Below are positions 10,313 to 26,228 of a DNA stretch of 64,000 nucleotides, piece after piece. Each line of letters begins with the position of its first letter. The first letter of the stretch is position 1. The translations under genes were made by a program, and so were the position numbers. Below the pieces are notes generated by a model. The model saw nothing but the letters and a program-made list of their open reading frames with translations. It had not been told where the DNA came from and did no database searches. The DNA comes from Wolfiporia cocos (taxonomy: Eukaryota > Basidiomycota > Agaricomycetes > Polyporales > Phaeolaceae): NCBI GenBank assembly GCA_029448655.1, contig JACCLO010000001.1, positions 3,472,001 through 3,536,000 on the forward strand, given 5' to 3'.

Positions 10313-12694
10313 TCACCGAGGCACTGCCTTGGAGCTACGTGCGCGCCAGAAGGCCAGGGCTTTGTCAACGGCGTCCAGCACCGGTTTCATCGCCTTGCAA
10401 ACGGAATTGTCATTCTCAAATCGATCCCTGCAGTGCGGACGCGCAAGCACTTACCACCTGGACCCGCGCAGGGTCTACGCCCTCTACACGGGCGGTATGG
10501 AGTAAAGCATCTACCTTCTCATGAGTCTTACTCAGGTATCCGATCATCTTGGCCGCTTTTGTGGCCTTCTGCGCAGGCGTAGCTATCGACGCTGTCTGGC
10601 CCTCGAGTATGGGCGGGTAGATGGACAGCCAGAATTGACGCAAGAACTCGTTCGCGGCGGTTTGACAGGTTGTCATCTGGCGGAATAGGCCATCCGGTAT
10701 GTCATCTAAGTGCAATGTTAGCTGATTGTGTGGTGAGGCGCCCAGCGACGTGGTGCGCCTTACGCTTCTTCATCTTCACTTCCAGACGCGCGGCAACATT
10801 CTGGGTCATTGAGAGTAACGCTGAATCGCCAGCTTCTCGCTCTACCTTCGTCTGAGCAGTACAGCTTGAACAATAGTCTCATCGATCGCGCAGTATCATT
10901 ATTCAACGGACCTTTTTAAGACTACCCGCCCATCCCTGAAGACTTTGTTTGACATCTTGTAAAGCCACGTTGCGATCCACATTCTGAAGAAGGCGACTTC
11001 AGACATTCTGACATATCATTCGAAGTTGAACCTACAGCCTTGGCACCGCCTTGAGCGGCTGAATCAGACGTTCGACCCTCGAAATATCGACTGCTGTCTT
11101 GCATGTCTAATAGGATGCCTGTGGACGCTTCGTTGTCGTGCAAATCTTCTAGATCCAATTGCGAGAAGCGCTGCCATCCGTGAAACTCAGAACATAGAGT
11201 AAAACGTACAAGGAAATAGAACTGTACATCAAGGCGCTCTTCCGTATCTGTTCGCCTTCGTTTAGTGGCGGGTTCACCTCTTGACACGGTGGTTAGTGTG
11301 CAGTGCAATGACCTATGACGTTGCGCTCACAGTGCTGTGTGCAATAATCTTCCAGAATGCTCGTTGAACTTGCGAATAAGTGGCAAGACTGCCCTCTGCT
11401 TTCCTGCTTGCATCGTAACATCATTGGTGTTTCCAGTCTGTAGGATAGAGAGCAATGAGACCTTCACGGAGAGATTCCCCATTATGCATACCTCGTCATG
11501 ATCTTCTTGGGTAGCACCAAGATCGATGAAAATATCAACGCCCTCTTCTCTCAGTCGTTGGGGCTCCAGTTCTGTACACGGATTCGTCGATGATCCTAGG
11601 TATGCATATATAGGTACGCACCATCATCATCTTTCTCTAGATACTTATCAAAAATAGGGTCATCTTTCACCACATGCTGCGTAGCCGAAGACCGAATAGA
11701 GGCACGATGCGCATTGAAAAGTTTCGATTGAAAGTAGCGCTTCCAGAATTCGGCTTCAGAGAGCTGTAATTTTCCATCAACAACGCACATATTAGATAGA
11801 TAGCTATGTACCCACCTTCTTCGGTACATTATCACTGTATGCTTTTGCTACAACAGGGTATTCTTCGAATATATCATGAACCAACTGCGGGGTGATGACT
11901 ATTTTCACCTCGCCATCGACGGTCTGGGGTCTAGGGTCAACCAGTTGACCGGGTTTACCACGCTTCTGGCTCTCTGCAGCAGCCTGTGCTGAAATGAGAT
12001 GCTATTGCATGGTTAGATTTGACAACTAGGAGGGAGGAGGCCAGTACTTCGCGACCCTCCCAAAACTCGTTCTCAGCAATCTGTCCGCCCATCACGAGCT
12101 CCCGATGCAGAGCGGCCAGTTCGGGATTACTGAGTAGTACCTTCTTGCGCAACCTAAAGTCACTCGTAGGATCAGCCACCGGTGTCCCAGGCCCTCTGGA
12201 ATCACTAGCGACCGAGGTAGCCCGCGGTGTCGAGACCTTCGCCGCAGAGATCGGTAGCTTTGGTCGCAACACATTTGCCGTAGGTGTACTTGGTACCACA
12301 GGAAGTTCAGAGGCGAGTGCAGGAGTTGCGCTCCTGTTGTGGCTGATAATACTGGTTATTTCGGCCTTGAACTTCTCGCGTTCCGTCAGCGCCACTGCCT
12401 GAGGTGACGTGAACGTGAAGTTGTGGCCAGCATCGTTTCCAACGAGCCCAATCTTCAGGCGGACCTGTGGTGAACCATCCTTGCTGCAGAACAGTGCTTC
12501 AAACAATGCAGTGTCAATACCGCGTGTTCAAACGAGCGCCATGCTTGAGACGGACACGCAAACTCAGCGTATGGTACGCGAACGGTAGGCGTTTTCTTGC
12601 CATCTTGAGCCCATTGAAGATGTGTGTTTGTGAGTTCAAGTAGCCCGGGTAGCTTCTTGTACGAAACCCTCGCGGTGCAGACGGTCGAAGGCAT
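10313..12694 (-). CDS. TFB1: TFIIH core subunit Tfb1/p62
   Basis: This encodes the p62/Tfb1 subunit of TFIIH, which works in RNA polymerase II initiation and nucleotide excision repair. The N-terminus (TARVSYKKLPGLLELTNTHL...) is the PH-like domain of the family. Two BSD domains follow: one around HRELVMGGQIAENEFWEGRE (12050-12120) and one around LSEAEFWKRYFQSKLF with a following DPIFDKYLEKD (about 11640-11790). The C-terminus (SKTHEKVDALLHTA, then after an intron AMKPVLDAVDKALAFWRARS) is the helical tail typical of Tfb1; the last exon ends with TGA at 10313-10315. The gene has many short introns, not all of which I resolved. The first ATG (12692-12694) faces the phosphatase start 217 bp away. 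Confidence 0.9.
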
Positions 12695-12911
12695 CAGCGG
12701 TTTGTTGTGGCGCCGAGCGGGGAGTGGTTAGGTAAGCCTGCAAGCACGTGCCTCTTATTGATCTTATCTCGATTCGTGATTCGCTGTAATCTCGATCACT
12801 GCTAGTGAATGATAAATGACTCTGGTGTAGGCCTTACGCCATCTCTTACCAGCGTACAGCGAGAGACAGTCCTTGCCGTCCAACGTACTTGCTATCTGGT
12901 CACACCAGGAC
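12695..12911. promoter_or_regulatory. Shared divergent promoter of TFB1 and the phosphatase gene
   Basis: Only 217 bp separate two start codons pointing away from each other, so both promoters must lie here or overlap the 5' ends. No TATA element is evident. The role is inferred from layout alone. Confidence 0.5.
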
Positions 12912-13954
12912 ATGTCCAACTCAATTCAACGGCAACTTGTTGTCTTTGACTTCGACTGGTCAGTGTCAAAGCAAAGGTCATCGGCATTCGACTCATACGC
13001 GAGCAGGTCTTTGGCAGACCAGGACTCAGACAGATGGATATTCGAAGTGCTCGCGCCTGAGCTCCGCAGGAAGATGAAAACTTTGAAGAAGGACGTTCAG
13101 TGGACTGATCTCGTGTAGGACTTCCGATGTCAAGGATTATGCCCATTCATTGACTTGCGAAGTGCATCGACTCTGCGGGAATTGCACGCCAAAGGAGGCA
13201 CAAGAGAAGATATCGAAGGTGTCCTCAGGAAGATGCCGTTTGTCAGTCTGCTTGTGACCTGTAATCAAATTGTCGCTCATTCACTCTCATCAGCATCCTG
13301 CCATGGTCCGTGGCGTGACAAATCTCAAGGCGAGGGCCAGTCCCACTACGACGTTCCTTTGTCTATCGAATGCCAATATTGTATTCATTACCACGATTCT
13401 TAAGGTCCGACTGATCATTCCGTAAAGCTTGAGCATGCCGATTTGACAGCCGTTAACAGGCTCAAGGCCTTGATACCCTCTTTGAGGAGATCATCACCAA
13501 CCCCGCAGAGTGGGACCCTTCAGGGCTGCTCAGATTGTGGAGAAGAATCGACCCTGATGGCCCCCAGCACCAGTGCAAGGTTGGTTGCAGCCCCAACATG
13601 TGCAAAGGTATCGTGTGCCTTTCTGCGCGGGGGAACTCCACGATACGAGATTTGTCCCAGGGGAGGAACTGGAAGCATTCTTGGAGCGGCACCAGCCCGT
13701 GTATAATCGCGTAATCTACGTCGGAGACGGGTCCAACGACTTCTGCCCCGTGCTGCGTTTACGAGCGTGAGTCCCCCACCTCCGGCGGTCTTCAGCGCCT
13801 CATGATATCATCTAGCCAAGACATGGTGCTTTGCAGGCGGCATCGTGGTCTGGAGAAGCTTATCGCTCAGTACGAGGAAGAGGGTCGACTCAAGTGCCAG
13901 GTCCGATATTGGGCCGGTGCTTGGGAAGTGGAGGAGATTTTCGACCAACTCTGA
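12912..13954 (+). CDS. HAD-type phosphatase, PHOSPHO1/PHOSPHO2-like
   Basis: The protein starts MSNSIQRQLVVFDFDWSLAD, where DFD is the nucleophile motif of HAD phosphatases, and carries the later motif VGDGSNDFCP, the metal-binding acidic loop. The region between (DSDRWIFEVLAPELRRKM, then NPAEWDPSGLL) fits the putative phosphatase family of animal PHOSPHO1/2 enzymes, which act on phosphoethanolamine, phosphocholine or pyridoxal phosphate. The first exons are 12912-12958, 13007-13114, 13163-13241 and 13294-13404, all in frame; at least two more follow, ending with TGA at 13952-13954. Substrate cannot be told from sequence. It shares a promoter region with TFB1 and converges on YAK1, 375 bp apart. 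Confidence 0.8.
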
Positions 13955-14329
13955 CTCAGTGCCCCGCAATGCAGAGGAGCAATTCGCAAAGGTGATGCAT
14001 GCATCTAAGTGGCTGACGGCTGGGAATGTAGAGACGGCCGGATTGGAGAGGGTAAACATTGTATGTCTGTTGCTAGTACAACCCGGATGAACATACAGCA
14101 GAGCAGTCTGTTTACTTCATGAGCCTAGTCCGTAGACGGGTTGCATTCGTGCACACCATTACATCCGTCAGTCACGGCGACAGTGACAACACATCTTGCG
14201 CGATCAAATTGTTGCAGAGATGGAATTAGTTGCGAATGCGGAAAGCGAAAGTAGAAGATATCAGGCGAAGCTTTTCGAGAAAGAGAATGGGACAAGAGAG
14301 ATAAATGAGGTTATGGAGGATGTAGCTCG

Positions 14330-18439
<4,110 letters not shown>

Positions 18440-18803
18440 ATGATATTACGACAGAATATGGGATGCGGGAACTCCTCGGAGCGCGAAACACGTCGGGAGA
18501 GGCCAACAAGGTGGTCGAATACGTTCAGGGTGCGGTGGTGGATGAAGCAAGGGACAAAGACGGCAGGATAGAGCCGTCTGAGTCTGAGGGTGTAGCCACA
18601 ATCATGAATTACAGACGCACACCGAGCCGCGCGCAGTACATAGCAAGCGAGTGACCCGCTATCGATCTCCATCGTCCCTCCCCAGGTCTATCGCGCGATT
18701 CACTGCTCTACACCGGATGCTGACACCTAACATCCAAAGATACACCACGCAGGACATTATCATGTTCCGACCTCGACCGCACACATCAGGACACCCGTGC
18801 GCC

Positions 18804-19518
18804 TCAACTCGACGCACTCGTGTGGGGTGGCTGCTCCATCTCCTTCAGGATGTCTACCACTGCCTTTTCAATCGCGAGAAGCAGCTTGGAGCCCTGCCCC
18901 ATTGAGTTGAAGGAGGGGGACACGTCGATGGACAGGAAGATCTGCTTGCCAAACCGCCGTGCTGCTCGGCGGGAATCATGGCAATAATCAGCACACGCAA
19001 TGTCCACGCAGAATGGCAATATCCGGCAGTCAGCGTGAGTCAGCTACAGACGGACAGACGAAGGCATCACCCAGACGCTGAGCCATTGGCAACGCGGCGT
19101 CAGAACCCGACGAGCGAAACAGCGCTGTTGCGGCGGGCGGTATATTTGGATTCGACTTGGATAAAAGTCAGTGCTCACACAAGTTCCGGTGCACGCCGCA
19201 TCATTGTAGCGGTACACTCACGGTTCTGGCAGGCATCGCACACGCCCAATCGTGGGCGAGATATCCTTGCATCGGTGCGCTCTCGATGTCTTCAGCCGCC
19301 TCGGCGGTCATGCCCACCCATAGCATGTATGAGTCCACTAGGCGGGTAACCTGGACAGCAAGCGAAGGAAGAGAGTGATCTGCCGGGACCACATGCCTTG
19401 TCTCAACGTGTATGTGCGATGTGCTCGCTGCCGCATTGCCTGAGACACTCGCCGACATTGTGGAAGGGACCAACGCTGCAGCGCGCGCGTCGTAGGCGCG
19501 CTCATGATCAAGTGACAT
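18804..19518 (-). CDS. Proteasome assembly chaperone 4 (PSMG4/Poc4-like)
   Basis: Three exons (19222-19518, 19071-19155, 18804-18961) sum to 540 nt, giving 179 residues plus stop. Key segments match the animal PSMG4 pattern: VTRLVDSYMLWVG, IPPAATALFRSS, MAQRLARRFGKQIFLS and a final IEKAVVDILKEM helix. The family helps assemble the 20S proteasome alpha ring as a heterodimer with chaperone 3. The ATG at 19516-19518 was chosen because the frame upstream contains a stop before any other ATG; an additional 5' exon cannot be excluded. The N-terminal 45 residues are low in conservation. Confidence 0.82.
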
Positions 19519-19887
19519 CTGGTCTCCCTGGTCGCCAAATGCAGAAGGTCGGAAGTTGTCCACAGCAGCGCATCACACTCCATATTTGGCTCAGGGTCAA
19601 CGTGTAATAGTAAGGCGACCACGTTCCAGCGTAAGACTTCGCCATGATCTCTCCTGCAAAGACGGTTGAACACAGCACAAGTTCCTTTGACGACGCAGGG
19701 AGTGTAGTTTGCTTCCATGGATGGCCTGCTAAGAAGCAGGTGAGCAAGACCGACCGTAACCCGGGCAGGTAAGTGTGGCAATCTAAATCACAGGCAACGC
19801 CTCATCTCGTCAGGATTTTCTATCATTGTAACAAACGAGACGCGGAAGGGTGTGGCTTTTGGAGTTGAGTGACCAGATCATTGCATT
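19519..19887. promoter_or_regulatory. Divergent intergenic region PSMG4 / coiled-coil gene
   Basis: These 369 bp separate the two opposed start codons and should hold both promoters. Antisense open frames here are not supported as coding. Confidence 0.4.
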
Positions 19888-21376
19888 ATGTTCAGCACAA
19901 TGACGACTTCCACAGAGTGGGCCTCCGATCTGGGGCTCCCAGACAAAGAACCCCTCAATACGCCCATATCACCTGCTGGAGCACCGTCAACGCCTACACA
20001 CTTACGCTCTATTCCCTCGACACCGAATCGATCATCCCGAAGATTCCGCCCTGCTGCAGCTCACACTCCATTCCAATCATCGTCCAACAAGCGACCTCGG
20101 TCTGTCTCTCCATCACCTGCGCCACGCTTCCAAACGATGTCAACATCAGGACGTACTCCGAGTACGCCAATTAGACCGTTTCGTATCCAAGCTCCAATCA
20201 CCCCTTCTAGTTCGTTCACGCCCGAGCAGAGGCAGCGCCGAAGGGATTTGCTAAATGCTGCGTCAAAGTTGAACCCGATGTCGCGAATGGATAATATCAA
20301 CGCCGGCCTCCGTGGCCGCACACCTAACCAGGCTCTCACGCAGCGGCCAGATGGTAGCACAGCATCTGCACATGATGCCGTCGCAGCGACACTAGGACAG
20401 GGTCGGGCGCACCAGATGCCAGGCGATATCGGCGTGCGATCACCACCGCCGAAGCGCAGTCGTACCGACGACTGTGACGCCGAATATGATACAAATTTCG
20501 ACTCCGAGCCTCCCTCACCCGTCCGTTCTCTCCACAGTGCCGGGGTTCAGGCGGACATCTCACCCGGCATCGCGGATTCACGTCAGCTACCCCCTGACGA
20601 AGAATTGGTTATCGGACCTGACATTGATGATCAAGACGAGCTTTGGGACACTTCCTTTGACGGGGACAAGAGCATTAGTAGCCATTACGCAACGGCACCC
20701 CCTTCCCCGGGAGAGCCTCCGTTTGGGTTACCCACTGAGCCGGTCGCTGGCCCGTCCGTGCCACGTCAACCGTCTTTGAGTGCATCGCAACTGCTGGGCC
20801 TGCTGACGCCACCCACGAGTTCGCAGCTTGGGTTCGAATTTGAGGGCGCCTTTTCGCAGCCCATCGACGAAGCCCCGGATTCCCCGAGCAAGGGGAAAGG
20901 CAAGGGCCGAGACCTGGGCATCGCCGCGATGCAGAGGCATGTGCCGCACGGAGAAATCGTAAGCAGCATAACTGAATTTCAGAACTGTCGATATAACGGC
21001 CATTGACAGCAAAAGACGATCAAAGAACGCCTGCGTAACCCGTCACCAGATGATAGACAGACGCCACAGTCGAGCCCACCATCGAGCCCACCGCAACTGC
21101 ACGAACAGGCAGCCGCTGATCTCCCAACTAAGATGCAAGCAACATTCAGTGAATATATTGACTTTGTCCGGAGGCTAGAGAGGAGAGAAAAGGCAGCATT
21201 CATGAGCAACGAACTGAAAATGAACAGAATCAAGCAGCTTGAATCAGAGAATGAGGAGTAAGCTCAAACGCCATCATATATGGTGGCGTATTGACTGACT
21301 GCATTGTCATAACAGATTACGGCGGAGGGTTCGAGCACTCGAGGCGACCATCGCTGCGTTGGAAGCGAGACGATAG
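19888..21376 (+). CDS. Unrecognised basic, disordered protein with C-terminal coiled coil
   Basis: Three exons (19888-20958, 21010-21257, 21316-21376) sum to 1380 nt, giving 459 residues plus stop. The first 130 residues are rich in Ser, Thr and Pro, with many TP and SP pairs (NTPISPAGAPSTPTH, PSTPIRPFR) that could be phosphorylated by proline-directed kinases. A conserved-looking basic helix follows (TPEQRQRRRDLLNAASKLNP). The middle is acidic and disordered, and the last 60 residues form a coiled coil (RIKQLESENEELRRRVRALE). Putative basic clusters (NKRPRS, PPKRSR) suggest nuclear location. I do not recognise the family. The start is the first ATG; a second, four codons on, is also possible. 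Confidence 0.72.
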
Positions 21377-21920
21377 TTTCGCCTCGAGGCAGATTCGGTC
21401 GCTTCGGTCAGGCTCGATGGTTCCCGGGTAGCCCTTCAAATAACTTGTCCGAGTCTAGTGCTCTATCGCTCTACGTGCTTTCATTGGTCTTGATCCACTG
21501 TGCCGTAAGTCACCGTGTAATTTCATGCTCCTTGAGGAGCTGTGGTCGTAGTTGCCATCTTCTGTGTTTTATTTGTCTTCCTCCTCCCGCCCGCCCATAA
21601 CGATTCGATCAATAGGTACCTAACTAGGATTTGTAATCTCCATGCAACGTCCTATCAACGCGGTCGCCATGTGTTCCACTGTAATATAGGACTTCTAGTT
21701 CACTTCCTCCGCGAAGAGCCATGGGGCGATATCAAAAGTCTGCACTGAGATGTAGATGTAGCATTAACAATGCTGTAATGCTCGCTATCTCATAGGTACA
21801 CATGTGTCATCGGGTAGTCATCCAGTCACAGGACGCTCTGAACCCCGGATCCATCAATCACAGAAGGTATTTCACCGCGGTGCCGCTGCCGTTCGCACTG
21901 TCGTAATCATATCTAAGTAC

Positions 21921-22482
21921 TAAAGGGCCGTGGATTGCGTGGGAACTGCCATGTGCTTTTCCACGTGTGCCACGTGCTGTCCGTCGTCCCATAGGGCTCG
22001 CGCCACCGACCCGGGAAGTTGGCCAGTGGATTCCCACGCCCAGCGCCTGCAAGGCGCGCATGCCGGTTGCAAAGGTGTTACAAGCGAAGCGACGACGAGG
22101 CCGAGCGTCAGCGAGGTGGAGGAGTGGCTGAGCGGGCAGAGATAAACAACAACTCCTAAAGTACAAAATTGTGGCGAAGCCACAGGTAATTAAGCTAGTA
22201 ATAAAGGGACGACCGTTGCGTGGGAACTGCCATGTGCTTTTCCACGTGTGCCACGTGCTGTCCGTCGTCCCATAGGGCTCGCGCCACCGACCCGGGAAGT
22301 TGGCCAGTGGATTCCCACGCCCAGCGCCTGCAAGGCGCGCATGCCGGTTGCAAAGGTGTTACAAGGGAAGCGACGACGAGGCCGAGCGTCAGCGAGGTGG
22401 AGGAGTGGCTGAGCGGGCAGAGATAAACAACAACTCCTAAAGTACAAAATTATGGCGAAGCCACAGGTAATTAAGCTAGTGA
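21921..22482. repeat. Near-perfect 281 bp tandem duplication
   Basis: Two adjacent units, 21921-22201 and 22202-22482, are almost identical; apart from about a dozen bases at the left edge I see only two differences (caagcgaagc versus caagggaagc, and aaattgtggcg versus aaattatggcg). Each unit carries two CACGTG palindromes ten bases apart (ccacgtgtgccacgtgc), the string tggctgagcggg that looks like a Pol III box A, and ends with ggtaattaagctagt. The unit has no convincing gene; minus-strand open frames through it reflect GC content. It may be a recent duplication of a short non-autonomous element or of a regulatory segment. Confidence 0.85.
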
Positions 22483-24611
22483 TCTTGAACGATGCACGCC
22501 TCATGGCTGCCTTACGGGCATAGCTTTGCTAGCTCTCCGTTGCTCGAGGTCCTCAGGCCAGGCCTCAGCGACCATCGAGGTGGATTCATCTGCGAGCCCG
22601 CATTCTAGCTCAGGGCATAGGTGTCATGACCACAGACCCTAATGCGCATACGCCGGGCGCATCAGTGGCTCAACTGACGGTGATTGGCAGGTGGATCCGA
22701 GATCATCTAGTCTGCCGGTGGCTGCGTCTATCCAGTGGCCCAATGCACGCCAACGCTTGTACGAAACGGGGCCGCGCTGACGTACTCAGGCCATATCGTC
22801 AGATCGTATTGTTTGGGGGATTATCACCGGCCACCGCATGCCTGAGAGAGGCAAACTGCGGAGCGGTAGTTGGAACGATGCGACAACAGGTCAAGACAAA
22901 GCCCGGTTCCGTCCGATATTTGCAGGTGTTGCTCGAGGAAGGGCAGAAAATGCTCAATGGCTGGTTAGAGGATGGCGCAGAAGCAGCCCGATGGATACTC
23001 CATACTTCCCAGCAGCGTATTCCGTTCTCCACCGATATACGTACGAACCTGGGTCCCAACGGATATCACCTACGAGCGGTGAAATACTGTCGAACAGCTG
23101 CTAGCGTTTGACTGCGCCGCTCCACATGCCTCAGATAGCGATGATTGGACAGCATGGTGTGAGCCCTTCGACCAGTGTCGAGTCTGGCCAGGGTGTATAT
23201 GTCTGGTAGGCCCTATGACCGATGATGGCCAATGAGGCTACCAGGTAAAGGGTCAGATCTTTCCCGTGGAACAGCGACCTCGCTGAGCAAGAATGCAGAC
23301 CCGGGCTCGGAGTTGCCAATTCATACCGTCGCGAGCCAATTTCGCGATACATCTCCCGCGAGGGGCGGCTTGGGAGATCCCTGAATTGTCACAGAGTGTT
23401 AAGAGGAAGGTTCTGATACCTGCGATGTTATCATGCAAATACGCCGGTATCAATAAGGGGTCATTGACTCGGCGGGTGCCAGACGTACCATTGAGGGCGG
23501 GATTTTCACCGATGTCATCAAATTGTGGCACTTCCAACCTCCGTAAGAGTTTTTACAGACTAGCACCATTCGGTGTCTCGTAGGGAGAACTCGGATGAAA
23601 TGTTCCGTCGGGAGAAGACACTTCCTTGGGAGAGTATGTGTAAACCTCCGCTCGTGCAGATGGATACGACACTGCCAAGCAATTCGGTCAATGGGGGGTG
23701 CCGAAAGTGCCATTGCGAAGGATGGTTAATATTTTGTGCGCTGGAAGACGGTGGAGGCGCAGCAACATTCAGAACCCGGTGTGCATCACCGACCAAGAGG
23801 ACCAGCGGAGAATATCCGGGGTTGCTACTCGTGAAACATTTCAGATGATCTATTGAATATATTGAATGAGGGATTCAAGGATCTGAATTGGAGATTCAAG
23901 GTAACATCTTGACAATCCGCGATACGGCGAGTTGTCACCGAGCACGGTGAATGTACGGGTAGAAGCTGGAAGTTGATGTGGCCGCAAAAAAGTCCTTCAA
24001 CTTCTCCGAAGGCGGGGAAATAAAGGTGCTCGCCGACGGTGACGCTGAAATAGCCGGCGCCTTCTCTGAGATGGTGCAACCAGTAAAATGACTGCGTCCA
24101 TGATGAGCATCTGCAGTATACATCCGCCAGCGAATCTGAAAAAACAATTGGATCGTCCCAGCATCCTTCGTTTCTAACCCACATCCGGAGAGTGTATAGA
24201 CTGTCCGACATTCAGAAGGGTAGTAATGAGGCGAAGATAAAGCTCGAAGTAATCAACGACACAGGCTGGGTAGGTGGTACAGGAAGCACGCTCCGCTAGT
24301 AACGGAGATGACAGTACAGGTGCGTGTTGTATGAACAAACGAACGAGTGTAGTAAGTGTCAAAGTACAGGATACAAGACGCGTATGCGACGACGGTGAGC
24401 AGTTACCGCGACAAAAAGAATATACAACACATTCGCCTCAGAATCCACGGCGTTCTGGGGCTAAAATCTGCGTACTCGCAAAGTGAGAAGGTTCGCAATG
24501 GATGGGGAATGGTCATGTACGGCAGGTCCATTGAAAGCATATCAGAGGCCTAAGGGTTCACTTGGGCGTATCTCGACGCGGGCGATTGTAGGGAGCATTG
24601 TTTTGCATCAG
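22483..24611. other. Gene-poor stretch of about 2.1 kb
   Basis: The longest open frame is 161 codons on the plus strand (22626-23111); its product has no motif I recognise and no compositional sign of coding. A 128-codon minus frame at 23825-24211 is equally anonymous. No splice-consistent gene, RNA gene or mobile element could be supported. Confidence 0.4.
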
Positions 24612-26228
24612 CTAACAGAAGATCCTCTGCAGCCATAGCTTGAACCTTGTCCACCAACCACCCTTGTAGTTGGGTCTACGTGGTTTCGACCCAACCCACA
24701 TAGACCCAGTCCCTGCCCTGATGCGCTTGAACTGATCAGCCGTCTCATTTGCTTCCAGATCGGAAAGACGTCGTTTGGCCTTGGATACCGGGAAACGTGG
24801 CAGGGTAGTACGGGTGATGAACGTGGGGAATACCGACAATAGGGAAAGTAATTCGGAGTTCGGAAGATCTGGTGCTGTCCATGTGCGCATATAATTGTCC
24901 GATTCGCAGAACTCTGACCGTGTAGTAACTGTCGGGAAGAATTCTTCGACATCGATCGGCGGAGTGGTGGGGGTAACTGGTTCATCAGTCAGTGTAGAAC
25001 CAGAGGTCGACAATCGCGCTGTAGTTGCGGTGGATGAGTACGAGCTTGACAAGGCGGGAGTGTCTGAAAAAGGATCACTCGCTGCCCTGGGTCGTTTCGT
25101 CTGCGTCGTCGACGATATTGGGGGAACCTTCAGGGCGCGCGTCGGTGCGGAGATGTCTGAGGGAAGGGGCTGAGATTGCGACCGCGAGTGAATTGTGAAC
25201 AATGGCGAAAAGGCCGAGTACGAGGCAGAACCGTTCAACGAGGGCGTTCTCCTATTGGATGCCGAATCCTCAAACGCGAGAACCTGATGCAACGACCAGA
25301 TGAGCAAGTTAGGACCAATCACGACAGCCTGTGCGCACCCCTTTGAGAATGTCAATGGCTTCGAGCATGAATTCTTTCCCGCTGCATTACGGAGGAAGCC
25401 GAGCAGTCAGCCAACTCGAAAACAAATGTACACTCGCAATAACTCACGCTGCTTCCTTGAAAATCGCGTCATCAATCTCCCACTCGATTCTAAATCTTCC
25501 AGCTCCTCCAAGATGTTCTGGAACAACCTGAAGCCTCATGACGACCCAAAGTCCTTCGAAAAGCGGTTTCGTGCCAGGCATACCAATTGTACACCATGTT
25601 CTGACGAAGCGCTCGAATCTCTCGTACCGCTCTTTCTTCGCTAACGGTCCGTCGGGGTCAGCTCGGGAATGAGGCATCAACGAACCACCAGGGTGAGTAG
25701 CGCTGAGAAGCGCTTTGAATTCTGCATTTCGACGCGCATTGACACTTGCATGATATGCAGAGCGGATCGATGCTTGTAACCTAGCGTAGGGAGCACGTTG
25801 AGACGGAGGAAGGGTGGCCAAAGTGTGTGTCATGAGACGTCCAGCGTTATCATTCTGATCAAAATACCTGCATATTGTGTTCAGACTAGCCTTATACACC
25901 GCAAGATAAATCGTTACCAAGCACGACAATGCTCTGCAAAATCCTCCAGTTCACTGCGAACGAGCTGGGAAGGGGTGGATGAACGTTTGCGAGCTGACGG
26001 AGGTGGAGTTGGGTCTCTTGTCCTTGTTCTTGAGCGAGGCGATGGTACCGTGGGTGTCGCTATTGCGGAGGGGGATGCAGCTCGTCCACCAGAGTTGGGC
26101 GTGTTCGCATCATTTCTCTGTGCATCATTCTCTTCCCTCGATCTGGATATTTTCGGAGTATAGGCGCGTACGGGTAGCGGAGGCGGTCGTGGGCGAGGGG
26201 TCTCTAGTCGCAGTGGCAAATGCGACAT
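24612..26228 (-). CDS. Unrecognised protein with a conserved-looking central domain
   Basis: Exons joined by clear GT-AG introns run from ATG at 26226-26228 to a stop at 24612. The N-terminus (about 100 residues) is Pro/Arg/Ser-rich. A folded-looking domain of about 150 residues follows the first intron (YFDQNDNAGRLMTHTLA, then HASVNARRNAEFKALLSA, KERYERFERFVRTWCTIGMPG, RFRIEWEIDDAIFKEAA). After two more exons the tail is Ser/Thr-rich, and the protein ends with a tryptophan- and arginine-rich segment (GGWWTRFKLWLQRIFC) that could be an amphipathic membrane-binding helix. I do not know the family and assign no function. Confidence 0.7.

Noticed and set aside
18660..19781. Long 147-codon minus frame at 19338-19781 as the PSMG4 start
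   Set aside because: It is in a different frame from the PSMG4 exons and starts with unrelated residues; the 19518 start gives an exact 179-codon model.
22626..23111. 161-codon plus-strand frame as a gene
   Set aside because: No motif, no coding bias, no splice partners; frames of this length occur by chance in GC-rich DNA.
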